From: Proteobacteria bacterium UBA6920
Lineage (GTDB): Bacteria; Pseudomonadota; Gammaproteobacteria; SG8-11
NCBI GenBank assembly: GCA_002448875.1
Contig: DKAS01000026.1
Coordinates: forward strand, 1 to 19,504
Direction: 5' to 3'
DNA: 19,504 bases
The notes beneath the pieces are model-generated. The model worked only from the letters and a program-made list of their open reading frames with translations. It made no database searches and was not told where the DNA came from. The position numbers and the translations under genes are program-made. The stretch's first letter is position 1, and every line of letters starts with the position of its first letter. This document shows positions 1 through 7,196 of the stretch, piece after piece.

Positions 1-172
1 GTCCTGGAAAAGCGCAAGGCCACCGACGCAAAGAGCGGGCGGGAACGCCATACGTACCACGCACTCTGCCCGTGCGCAGCAAAGGGATGGTGCGTACCAG
101 GCGCCCTGTGGCATTACGGTGTCGACAGAATTGATATCCATCAATTTCCGGTGTTACCGCCGCGGCAAATAC
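1..172. other. Window edge, no supported gene
   Basis: This stretch lies downstream of tamB. A minus-strand frame opens at position 114 and stays open to the window edge (38 codons), but it has no ribosome binding site and a composition unlike a real N-terminus, so I do not call it. The segment holds two short related motifs (cgtaccacgcac near 51 and ggtgcgtacc near 90), which may be the remains of an intergenic repeat. I see no clear terminator for tamB here. Confidence 0.4.
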
Positions 173-3100
173 TCAGCGATCGCGACTGTATAACAAGTCC
201 ACGCCGCCGCTGCTGCCGGTTTCGCCCTGCACCTGCCAGTGTTCCTGCAGCTGGTAGCGCATCAGCACGCTGTGGCCGGATTCGTACAGGCCGATGCCGT
301 AGCGCACGTAGAGGCGCGGTGACAGGTAAGTACCCAGCATCAGCCAGGGTTCCTGGCTGTCGCTGCGCTGCTCCAGGCGCGCTTCCTCCAGACCGAATTG
401 CTGACCGATGACATGCGCCAGGTAGTCGCCGCCGGCGAGGCCGGCGGTCTGTGCGGCGTCGGCCAGGGTTTCGCCTTCGCCGCGGCTGGCGGTGTTCAGC
501 GGTCGGCCGAGTGTGAGATAGGAAAGAATATTGGTTTCATCCATGGGCGGTCGCGAGAACAGCGTCAGCACCGGCGCCTTCATCGTGCCGCTGACCTTGA
601 TGCCGCTGACGATGTCGCCGGTGGTGCGAATGGCGGAAACGTCCAGCGATGGATTGTCCAGCGGCGTATCGGCAAACAGCAGTCTGCCCTGTTCCACCTC
701 CAGCTTGCGCTTGAACGCCAGGTAGGTGCTGCCTTTGACCGAATGCAGCTCGCCGCTGGCGCGGGTGGGCTTGCCGGGTTCGTCCTGCACCACCAGATCG
801 CCGCCGATGCGGCCGTCGAAATCGTAGCCCAGGAAACGCACGCTGTCGTCAGCGGTGACATGCAGGCGGCTGATGATCTGCCACTGCTCCTGCGCCGGCG
901 TCTCGGCCTGCCGGCCGACGACGATGACATCATCGGAGGCGCTGACGGCGCGGCGAATGTCCCGCGGTTCGATGCGCGCCTGGGGAATGGCGATGTCGCC
1001 GTCGATCCGCACGTTGCCGGGTTGCAGCTGCAGGTCCAGCTGCGGCGAGATCGCCAGGCGCAGCTCCGGAATGCGCGCCACTTCGAAATTTTCACCCTGC
1101 ACTGCCAGATTCATCCGCCACGCCGGCGGCGCGTCGTAGCCGATATCGCCATTCAGGGAAAGGGTGCCCTCGCCGGAGCGGGCGCCGCCGCTGAGTTTGA
1201 ACTGACGCGGGCCGGCGCTGGCCGCCTGCAGTTCGATGGCCGACAGCTCGACGCCGAAGCGCGGCAGGTGCAGACCGCCATCGCGCAGGCGCAGGCTGCC
1301 GGAAAACTGCGGCTTGGCGGCGCTGCCTTCCAGCAGGGCGTGCACATCTATTTTGCCCTGCACCGTGTCCAGTTCCGGCGCCAGGGACTCCAGCCAGGCG
1401 AAGTCGCTCAGGCTCACCGCCAACTGGCCGCTGACTGGTTGTTCGGCCAGAGTGACGGGCCAGGCGGGCAGGTCGGGCCAGCGCGCATGGGCGGAAATTT
1501 TATCCTTGCTTTCCAGGGTGCCGCTGACATCCAGGTCCAGGGCGCCGGGCATGTTGCCGTTGATCAGCAGGGTCGCGGCGGACAATTGCACGGTGATGGG
1601 ATGGGCGGCGGGGTCAGCGGCCTGCCAGCGCACGTTGCCGTCCGCTACGCTGGCATTGCCGCGCACGGTGAGCATGCGGTCGGGAGCTTGGAAAAAATGC
1701 AGGCCGGCATCCACGCTGCCGCCGACTCCCAGCCCGGACGGCAGCAGGGACTGGACTATACGCAAGGGGAACTTGCTGGCGCTGAGGGACAGTTGCCGGC
1801 TTTGCGCCGACCAGGCGAACTTGTCCAGGCACAGATAGCTGGCAACCTGCTGCAGACAGATATTGCCGGCTAGCCACGCTTCGCTGCGGTATTGCAGGGG
1901 CGCGATCCTGGCCAGTACCCAGTCGCCGGCGTCGGCGTCGTGCAGCGACAGTTCCTGCATCCGTCCCTGCCAGTGGTCGTTGTCATAGCCGGCGGTGACG
2001 CGGCCGACCAGGGATTGCTGGCTGTTGCGGGCATCGAAGCTGAGGGTGTGAGCGCCGGCATTGCCCTCGGCGTTCACTTTCAGACTGTCGAACCGGCGCC
2101 CCTGCAGCTGCAGCTGGCGCAGATAAATGCGCAGCGCCACACTGTCATCGTGCATGCGGTCGAGGTGGGCGCTGGCATGGGCCTCGGTCAGGGTCAGCGC
2201 CGACCAGCGCAGGTCGGTGGCGTCCAGCTCGGCGTCGAGCACGGGCAGGGCGCCGCTGCCGCGCAGACTGCCGCGCGAGATCAGGCGGCCGCCGGCATCG
2301 CGGCGCAGGTCGGCAAGATTCTCCGAGCGGAATTGCCATTGTAACGCCAGCTTGTTGCCCAGGTCGCCGCTGAGCGCCAGGCTGCTGGAGGCGGCTTGCA
2401 GCTGCAGTTTATGAATATGCCAGCCGTCGCTGTCCAGGCTGGCCGCCGCCTTGCCGCTCAGCGCCTGATCCCGTAGTTTGCCCTGCAGTTCGCTGATCTG
2501 CGCCTGCAACCGCAGGCCGGCGTCATCGTTGCTGCCGTCGATCGTGACCTTGCCGTCCAGCTGGGCATCCCAGTCGGGCCAGGTTTGTGCCAGATTCAGG
2601 CGCTGCGCGCGCCAGCGTGACGTCCACTGCCAGTGCGGCAGGCGGGTCAGTTGCAGCTCGCCGTCCACGGTCCCCGCCAGGATGCGACCCTGCAGCGCGC
2701 TGAGACGCAGCTGGCGCAAATCGCCCTGACCACGGCCGGACCAGCGGCCGGCGGGAAGGTTCGGGCCTTCCAGGCTGAGATTAAAGTCCGTACGGTAGTT
2801 TTCACCCTTGCCCGCCAATTGCCAGTGGCCTTGCGGGCTGCGCACCGTACCGGTGTCGGCCAGGGTGAGATTCCGCCAATCGGTTTGCAGCTCATAGACC
2901 GGGGTGTCCAGCCATTGCAGTTTGCCGCTGGCGCGCACCAGGCCGCTGTGGTCGCGGTCGCTGAGGGTCAGTTGTTGCAGAACGAAATTGTTTTCCTGAT
3001 AACTCAGGCGCCACTGGCCGTGCCATGGGCCCAGGCCGCCGGCGAGGGCGGAAAATTCGCCCTGCGCCTGAAACTCCTGCCAATCGCCCTCGGCCTGCAG

Positions 3101-3913
3101 ACTTGCCGCCGGCAGGCTGATGCCGGCCGGCAGCAGCGGCAGGCTGGTCTGGTCCAGGCGGGTGGCGGTGGCGCTGATCTGCCAATGGGGAGCCACGGTC
3201 GGCTGGCGCAATTTCATCAGCAGCCGGATTTCGGCCGGCGTCTTGAGCAACTGATCGAAGAGGAGTTCGTCGATGTCGCCGCGTACGCTGCCGCTGGCGG
3301 ATACCGCTTCTGTCATGTCCGCCGCCTGCCAGTGCCACTCGGTTTGCGCATGCAGCGCATAGCGCTCGCTCAGGGTGGCGGTGCCGTTCAACTGCAGCGA
3401 GCCGGCGGCGTGGTCCAGCCGCAATGACGCCAGATGCAGGATGTCGCGCAGCCACTCGCCCTGAGCGCTGAGCTTTTCCAGAGCCAGAGTCGTCGTCGCC
3501 GTTTGCAGCGTCAGTTCGTTGATCTCCACCTGATCGAACAGCAGTCCCAGCGGCGGCGCGATGCGCGGCGGCAGGGAACCGTCATCACCGGCGGCGGCCA
3601 GCTGCAGGCGCAGGCCGTCGGCGCGCAGTCGGGTGATATGCAGATTGCCGGTCAGCAGCGAACCCAGATGCCAGTTGAGCTTGAAGTGCCGCAGGCTGAG
3701 CAGGGTGTCGCCGGTCCGGTAGTGCAATTCGTCGCCTTCGATCGGACCGGCCAGGCGTCCCTGCACGCGGCCCAGGGTCAGTTCTCCCGGCAGCACCCCG
3801 TCCAGGGCGGCCAGCACCCAGCGCAGTCCGGCTTCGCTGTAGAGCGCGGCGCCGCCCGTGGCGATAACGCCGGCCAGCAGCAACAGGCCAAGACTCGCCA
3901 CCAGGCGTTTCAT
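173..3913 (-). CDS. tamB: TamB, inner-membrane-anchored translocation and assembly module subunit
   Basis: This is a 1246-residue protein, close to the usual TamB size (about 1250 residues in E. coli). It starts MKRLVASLGLLLLAGV, a single N-terminal membrane anchor. A very long region of repeated amphipathic beta strands follows, as expected for the periplasm-spanning groove. The C-terminus is the conserved DUF490/TamB domain (last ~350 residues, e.g. ILSYLTLGRPLN and a beta-rich tail ending LLYSRDR). By family knowledge TamB works with the outer-membrane protein TamA in assembling some envelope proteins and in moving phospholipid to the outer membrane. The start at 3913 was chosen because its ATG overlaps the tamA stop (ATGA, four bases), typical of translational coupling. 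The open frame extends further upstream inside tamA, but that part is only a shadow of tamA in another frame. Confidence 0.96.
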   Translation of the reverse strand: MKRLVASLGLLLLAGVIATGGAALYSEAGLRWVLAALDGVLPGELTLGRVQGRLAGPIEGDELHYRTGDTLLSLRHFKLNWHLGSLLTGNLHITRLRADGLRLQLAAAGDDGSLPPRIAPPLGLLFDQVEINELTLQTATTTLALEKLSAQGEWLRDILHLASLRLDHAAGSLQLNGTATLSERYALHAQTEWHWQAADMTEAVSASGSVRGDIDELLFDQLLKTPAEIRLLMKLRQPTVAPHWQISATATRLDQTSLPLLPAGISLPAASLQAEGDWQEFQAQGEFSALAGGLGPWHGQWRLSYQENNFVLQQLTLSDRDHSGLVRASGKLQWLDTPVYELQTDWRNLTLADTGTVRSPQGHWQLAGKGENYRTDFNLSLEGPNLPAGRWSGRGQGDLRQLRLSALQGRILAGTVDGELQLTRLPHWQWTSRWRAQRLNLAQTWPDWDAQLDGKVTIDGSNDDAGLRLQAQISELQGKLRDQALSGKAAASLDSDGWHIHKLQLQAASSSLALSGDLGNKLALQWQFRSENLADLRRDAGGRLISRGSLRGSGALPVLDAELDATDLRWSALTLTEAHASAHLDRMHDDSVALRIYLRQLQLQGRRFDSLKVNAEGNAGAHTLSFDARNSQQSLVGRVTAGYDNDHWQGRMQELSLHDADAGDWVLARIAPLQYRSEAWLAGNICLQQVASYLCLDKFAWSAQSRQLSLSASKFPLRIVQSLLPSGLGVGGSVDAGLHFFQAPDRMLTVRGNASVADGNVRWQAADPAAHPITVQLSAATLLINGNMPGALDLDVSGTLESKDKISAHARWPDLPAWPVTLAEQPVSGQLAVSLSDFAWLESLAPELDTVQGKIDVHALLEGSAAKPQFSGSLRLRDGGLHLPRFGVELSAIELQAASAGPRQFKLSGGARSGEGTLSLNGDIGYDAPPAWRMNLAVQGENFEVARIPELRLAISPQLDLQLQPGNVRIDGDIAIPQARIEPRDIRRAVSASDDVIVVGRQAETPAQEQWQIISRLHVTADDSVRFLGYDFDGRIGGDLVVQDEPGKPTRASGELHSVKGSTYLAFKRKLEVEQGRLLFADTPLDNPSLDVSAIRTTGDIVSGIKVSGTMKAPVLTLFSRPPMDETNILSYLTLGRPLNTASRGEGETLADAAQTAGLAGGDYLAHVIGQQFGLEEARLEQRSDSQEPWLMLGTYLSPRLYVRYGIGLYESGHSVLMRYQLQEHWQVQGETGSSGGVDLLYSRDR

Positions 3914-5616
3914 AAATCGGGTCCCAGGGTGATGTGCAGGCGCCATGGATCGCCGCTGCGGCTCAAGGCCTGGGCCGCGTCGACGCGCAGCCAGCCCAGC
4001 GGCAGTTTGCGCCGCAAGCCCAGGCCGCGGCCGATGCGCAGCGGTTCGGGGTCGTGACGATAGGCGTTGCCGGCATCGTAGAACACGGCCGCGCTCCATT
4101 GTTCGTTCAAATAGAACTCGTATTCCAGGCTGCCGACCACCAGAGCCTTGCCGCCGACGGTCTCGCCCTGGGCATTGCGCGGCGCAATGCTTCTATAGGC
4201 GTAGCCGCGCACGCTGTAGTCGCCGCCGGCGTAGAACAGCAGACTGGGCGGCAGGTTGTCGATCTCTTGGGTCCAGGTATTGCCCAGGTCGGCGCGGGTG
4301 ATGAAGCGACCGGCGCCGGCGCCGATGATGTATTTGCCGGCGACCCGCGTCTGCAGGAAACTGGTTTCCGACAGTTGATCACGGTGCGAACCGCGCATAT
4401 CGACGCTGAAGCGGCTGCCATGGTCGGGGCGCAGAGGATCGTCGCCGCTGATATGGCTCCAGGCGACGGAGGGAATGAACAACTGACTGATGCTCTGCTG
4501 GAAGTGATCGACCTGGTAGCTCAGGGCATAGCGCCGCAGCCAGCCGCCTTTGACGTGTTCGTCGGCGACTTCCAGCAGCTCCGTCGTGTCGTCGTCGATC
4601 ACACTGTACTGGGCCCGGGTCACCACGTGATCGCTGCGCGGTTGTGTCAGCGGTATGGTATAGCGCAGGTCGGCGCTGCGGTGGGTTGGCGAGGCCTTGA
4701 GTTCGGCCGCCAGGCGGTGTCCCTGGTCATTGAGATAGCGCCGTTCCACCTTGAGGGTGCCGCGGGGTCCCGTGTCGGTGCCGTAGCCCAGACCCATGGC
4801 ATAGCGGGTACGGTTGCGCATGCCCAGATTGACGCTCACCGGCACCCGGCCGGCGGCGGCGCGGGCGCGTTCTACCTTGATGTCGACCACGGAAAAGTAA
4901 TCGCTTTGATTGAGCGCGTTCTGCAGGTCGAACAGCAGGGCGGTATCGAACAGCGCGTCATCGGCGAAGGTGATATAGCGGCGTATCAGTGCCGGGTCGA
5001 GGGCGATGTCGCCGCCGATGCTGATATCGCCGAAGCGATAGCGCGCGCCGGCGTTGAATACCAGTTCGATGCTGGCGCCGTAGCTGTCGAGATCGACACG
5101 CGCCTGGTGTTCTTCCCAGCGTGCGTCGAAATAACCGAGGTCATCGGCAATGCGTTGCAGACGGGTTTTCAGTTCCTCATAGCGGGAATGCAGGAACGGC
5201 GCGCCGACGCTGAGCTGCGCATCCTGCAGCGCGGATTGGAAAGCGGGCTCCTCCGCCCCCGCGCCCTCGATACGCAGGTGGGAAGCGGTAATAGTCAATA
5301 GCGGGCCGGGATCGATTACATACGCGGCCAGCCAGTGTTCGTCCTCCTGGCTCAGGGCGGCGCGGATCTGCGGTCGGTAATAGCCATAGGGTTCCAGCGC
5401 GCTGCGGATTTCTGCGGGGGCTTTGTCGTGCAGGCGGGCGATGCGCCCGGCGCTGAGGTCCGGGTGGTTGCGCTGCTGGGCGATGCTCAGCATCAGCATT
5501 ACGTTGTCGCGCAGCTCGCCGTCCACGCCTTCGATGTTTACCTCCACCTCCGGCTGGGCCAGCAAGGGTGGGAAATAAAGCGAGCAAAGCAGGAGGAGGA
5601 GAAAACGCGGCAACAT
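3910..5616 (-). CDS. tamA: TamA, Omp85-family outer-membrane protein
   Basis: A 568-residue protein (E. coli TamA is 577). Residues 1-21 form a signal peptide (MLPRFLLLLLCSLYF...LLAQ). Residues about 22-265 match a POTRA region, and the rest is a beta barrel. The Omp85 signature VRGY is at residues 469-472, preceded by YAGGDYS. TamA is known to sit in the outer membrane and contact TamB through its POTRA domains. The start at 5616 has an AGGAAG ribosome binding site about 8 bases upstream. An in-frame ATG at 5667 would add 17 residues before the signal peptide and lies almost at the predicted transcription start, so I reject it. The gene overlaps tamB by four bases, so the two are probably one transcript. 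Confidence 0.96.
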   Translation of the reverse strand: MLPRFLLLLLCSLYFPPLLAQPEVEVNIEGVDGELRDNVMLMLSIAQQRNHPDLSAGRIARLHDKAPAEIRSALEPYGYYRPQIRAALSQEDEHWLAAYVIDPGPLLTITASHLRIEGAGAEEPAFQSALQDAQLSVGAPFLHSRYEELKTRLQRIADDLGYFDARWEEHQARVDLDSYGASIELVFNAGARYRFGDISIGGDIALDPALIRRYITFADDALFDTALLFDLQNALNQSDYFSVVDIKVERARAAAGRVPVSVNLGMRNRTRYAMGLGYGTDTGPRGTLKVERRYLNDQGHRLAAELKASPTHRSADLRYTIPLTQPRSDHVVTRAQYSVIDDDTTELLEVADEHVKGGWLRRYALSYQVDHFQQSISQLFIPSVAWSHISGDDPLRPDHGSRFSVDMRGSHRDQLSETSFLQTRVAGKYIIGAGAGRFITRADLGNTWTQEIDNLPPSLLFYAGGDYSVRGYAYRSIAPRNAQGETVGGKALVVGSLEYEFYLNEQWSAAVFYDAGNAYRHDPEPLRIGRGLGLRRKLPLGWLRVDAAQALSRSGDPWRLHITLGPDL

Positions 5617-5674
5617 ACCCGGACTTCCTGTGCTTGTTGCCTTGTATGAAAAACGGCCAGACATCACCGGAAAG

Positions 5675-5680
5675 ATTATA
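5675..5680 (-). promoter_or_regulatory. Promoter -10 box for tamAB
   Basis: Read on the minus strand this is a perfect TATAAT, about 60 bases before the tamA start. The -35 region is poor (around GTGGGA), so strength is uncertain. A transcript starting here would begin near 5668 and give a leader of about 50 bases, which favours the 5616 start codon. Confidence 0.5.
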
Positions 5681-5726
5681 CCTGAGTTGCTTACCTCCCA
5701 CTTACGGTGGGGTCTGAAAATGCGCA

Positions 5727-5744
5727 GGGGGCGTTTCCGCCCCC
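5727..5744 (-). terminator. GC-rich hairpin downstream of the glycine-rich ORF
   Basis: On the minus strand GGGGGCG-GAAA-CGCCCCC forms a perfect 7-bp stem with a GNRA tetraloop, about 80 bases after the stop of the glycine-rich ORF. The T tract that follows (TGCGCATTTTC) is short and displaced, so this could be a weak terminator or an mRNA-stabilising hairpin. Because tamA has its own -10 box further on, a transcript boundary here makes sense. Confidence 0.45.
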
Positions 5745-5758
5745 CAGTTTGCTTCTAA

Positions 5759-5779
5759 GACCACCCATTTGTGGGGGTC
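5759..5779 (-). repeat. Second hairpin between glycine-rich ORF and tamA
   Basis: GACC/GGTC and CCCA/TGGG pair to make an 8-bp stem with one bulged base and a 4-base loop. It lies 15 bases from the preceding GC-rich hairpin and 47 bases after the stop of the glycine-rich ORF. No T tract follows on either strand. Its role is unknown; it may protect the 3' end of the small mRNA. Confidence 0.35.
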
Positions 5780-5825
5780 GACCATGGTATGTTAACCGTT
5801 GCGGATTCTTTGGCGTCTCGGCTGA

Positions 5826-5936
5826 CTACATGCCGCCGCCACCACCACCGCCACCGCCGCCGCAGCCGCCACCACCGGCACCGCCGCCCATACCGCCGCC
5901 ACCACCACCACCGCCACCTCCGCCACCTCCGCCCAT
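5826..5936 (-). CDS. 36-residue poly-glycine microprotein, unknown function
   Basis: The predicted peptide is M-G14-M-G3-A-G4-C-G10-M: 31 of 36 residues are glycine, with one cysteine, one alanine and three methionines. Support for real translation is the upstream AAAGGAGAACG, an almost ideal ribosome binding site with 8 bases between AGGAG and ATG. The glycine codons are mixed (GGC, GGT and GGA), so this is not a simple trinucleotide expansion, and the frame ends cleanly at TAG. It has no signal peptide or recognised domain. It lies on the same strand as the four-cysteine gene upstream (168-base AT-rich gap) and tamA downstream, with two hairpins after it. The opposite strand reads as poly-proline but lacks comparable start signals. 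The peptide resembles the glycine/cysteine tails of some membrane proteins, but I recognise no family. Confidence 0.65.
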   Translation of the reverse strand: MGGGGGGGGGGGGGGMGGGAGGGGCGGGGGGGGGGM

Positions 5937-5944
5937 AGCACGTT

Positions 5945-5949
5945 CTCCT
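5945..5949 (-). promoter_or_regulatory. Strong ribosome binding site of the glycine-rich ORF
   Basis: AGGAG within AAAGGAGAACGTGCT, with 8 bases to the ATG at 5936. It is the best match to the 16S rRNA tail in this part of the window and is the main argument that the poly-glycine frame is translated. Confidence 0.7.
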
Positions 5950-6103
5950 TTGGAAATAGGTACAGCTGTTTTAAGAGTGGGTCAAAATACGTCTTACCAA
6001 AACAAGATTAGACAGTGCTAATGGATTAATCTAATTAAAATTCTTTATAAACAATAGCTTAGTATTTTAATCATGTATTATAAATATATGTTAGACGCGG
6101 TGG

Positions 6104-6520
6104 TTATTTTGCCAGGGTGCGGATGATCTGGGTGAAAGGCAGTGTTTCCAGGATGCCGAACCGGGCCAGGGCGGCATCCAGCAGGGTGTGGATGTCCCGC
6201 TGCGAGAAGTCCGCGTCAGCGTGGATTTCGCGGGCCAGGGTGCCGAGAATGGCGGCCTGCAGACGCAGTTGCTGCCGGTGGGTGTAGGGTTGCTGCGGGT
6301 CGCGGCGGGAAAAAGTGAACTGGGCTTGTTCTCCCGCCCGCTGCAGCAGCGTCTGGCAACGCAGGTGCGCCTGCAATTGTGTACATTGCAGGCCTTCCCG
6401 CTCAGCGATCAGGTATTTGTGGGCCAGGGAACAGCGGGCGCGAATGGCGAGCAGGGTTTTGGCGAACGGACAAGGCAGCGTGTGTTGCCGTTCCTGTTGA
6501 TCAAGTTCGTCTGTATCCAT
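6104..6520 (-). CDS. Conserved-looking four-cysteine protein, unknown function
   Basis: A 138-residue soluble protein with no signal peptide or membrane segment. Four cysteines lie at residues 17, 30, 46 and 55 (C-x12-C-x15-C-x8-C) in its N-terminal half, around CPFAKTLLAIRARC and LIAEREGLQC. This spacing could bind a metal or an iron-sulfur cluster, but I know of no family that proves it. The C-terminal half is predicted helical and rich in Gln, Arg and Ala. The start at 6520 is the first ATG in frame; no good ribosome binding site precedes it, so the true start is uncertain. It follows the NlpC/P60 gene on the same strand with a 90-base gap and may share its transcript. I do not recognise the protein. 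Confidence 0.7.
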   Translation of the reverse strand: MDTDELDQQERQHTLPCPFAKTLLAIRARCSLAHKYLIAEREGLQCTQLQAHLRCQTLLQRAGEQAQFTFSRRDPQQPYTHRQQLRLQAAILGTLAREIHADADFSQRDIHTLLDAALARFGILETLPFTQIIRTLAK

Positions 6521-6610
6521 GGCATACTGGTGAGCATGGCCGGCAGCTTGTTCATGGTGTGAAACAGCCGCCAGATTGCCGTTGTGGACTGAGGTACAGT
6601 AAAAGCCATT

Positions 6611-7108
6611 CTAGAATACTCGACCATTGCCAATCCAGTGTTCCTGCCAGTACGGGTTGCTCAGGTTATCAAAGGAAACCTGTTTGCCGCTGGACGGCGC
6701 GTGGATGAATTTGTCCTCGCCGATATAGATAGCCACATGAGAAATGCTGCCGCCGATGCGGAAGAACAGCAAGTCGCCTACCGCCAGTTCGGCGCGCCGG
6801 ACGCGGCGTGAATGGGCGTATTGCGCGGAGGCGGTGCGGGGCAGGGTAATGCCGGCCTGGTTGAACACATAGGAGGTGAAGCCGCTGCAGTCGAATCCGC
6901 GGGGACTGTTGCCGCCAAATTTATAGGGGGTGCCCACCAGGGAAGCTGCCAGCGAAACCACTTGCGCCTGGGCGGACCCGGCACTGGGCGGCGGGCCGGC
7001 CGCGGGGTACTCTTGAGGCTGGCCCTGGCGCTGCACCGTCGGAAATTCTCCGCAGCCGCTCAACAGTAGCGTCAGCACAAATAAAGTTATAATGTACCGG
7101 GTTTGCAT
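6611..7108 (-). CDS. NlpC/P60-family peptidoglycan endopeptidase lipoprotein (Spr/MepS-like)
   Basis: A 165-residue lipoprotein. The lipobox LLSGC puts the lipidated cysteine at residue 19. The next residue is Gly, not Asp, so outer-membrane sorting is expected. A Pro/Gln-rich linker (about 20-48) leads into an NlpC/P60 domain. The catalytic cysteine is Cys74 in FDCSGF, the histidine His124 in SHVAIYIG, and the third polar residue His136 in FIHAPSSG. Such enzymes cut peptide cross-links or stem peptides in peptidoglycan, making room for new strands. The gene is transcribed away from mrcB, the PBP1b gene, across an 88-base intergenic region. The exact substrate cannot be read from the sequence, so I give no gene symbol. 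The start at 7108 is directly before the signal peptide. Confidence 0.93.
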   Translation of the reverse strand: MQTRYIITLFVLTLLLSGCGEFPTVQRQGQPQEYPAAGPPPSAGSAQAQVVSLAASLVGTPYKFGGNSPRGFDCSGFTSYVFNQAGITLPRTASAQYAHSRRVRRAELAVGDLLFFRIGGSISHVAIYIGEDKFIHAPSSGKQVSFDNLSNPYWQEHWIGNGRVF

Positions 7109-7196
7109 GCAGTTATTATGATAGGTCGTTCTCTAAGGTTATCGACAACAGATCACAGTTTTTGAGCATCATGCGACCGAGAGTGGATAAAGAGTA

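Noticed and set aside
1..114. Minus-strand frame open to the left edge, 38 codons
   Set aside because: No ribosome binding site and unusual composition (several Cys and Trp); it cannot be supported at the window edge.
398..1873. Long plus-strand open frame opposite tamB (491 codons)
   Set aside because: High-GC antisense shadow of tamB, with no start signal, low-complexity Ala/Gly/Gln composition and no recognisable domain.
3934..5301. Long plus-strand open frame opposite tamA (455 codons)
   Set aside because: Antisense shadow of a well-supported Omp85 gene, rich in Ala, Gly and Val with no domain.
5617..5667. Longer N-terminus for TamA starting at 5667
   Set aside because: It would place 17 polar residues before a good signal peptide, and the start lies at the predicted transcription start. 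AGGAAG before 5616 is better.
5707..6021. Plus-strand frame with long poly-proline runs
   Set aside because: It is the complement of the glycine-rich frame. It crosses the two hairpins and has no ribosome binding site; the minus strand has a near-ideal one.
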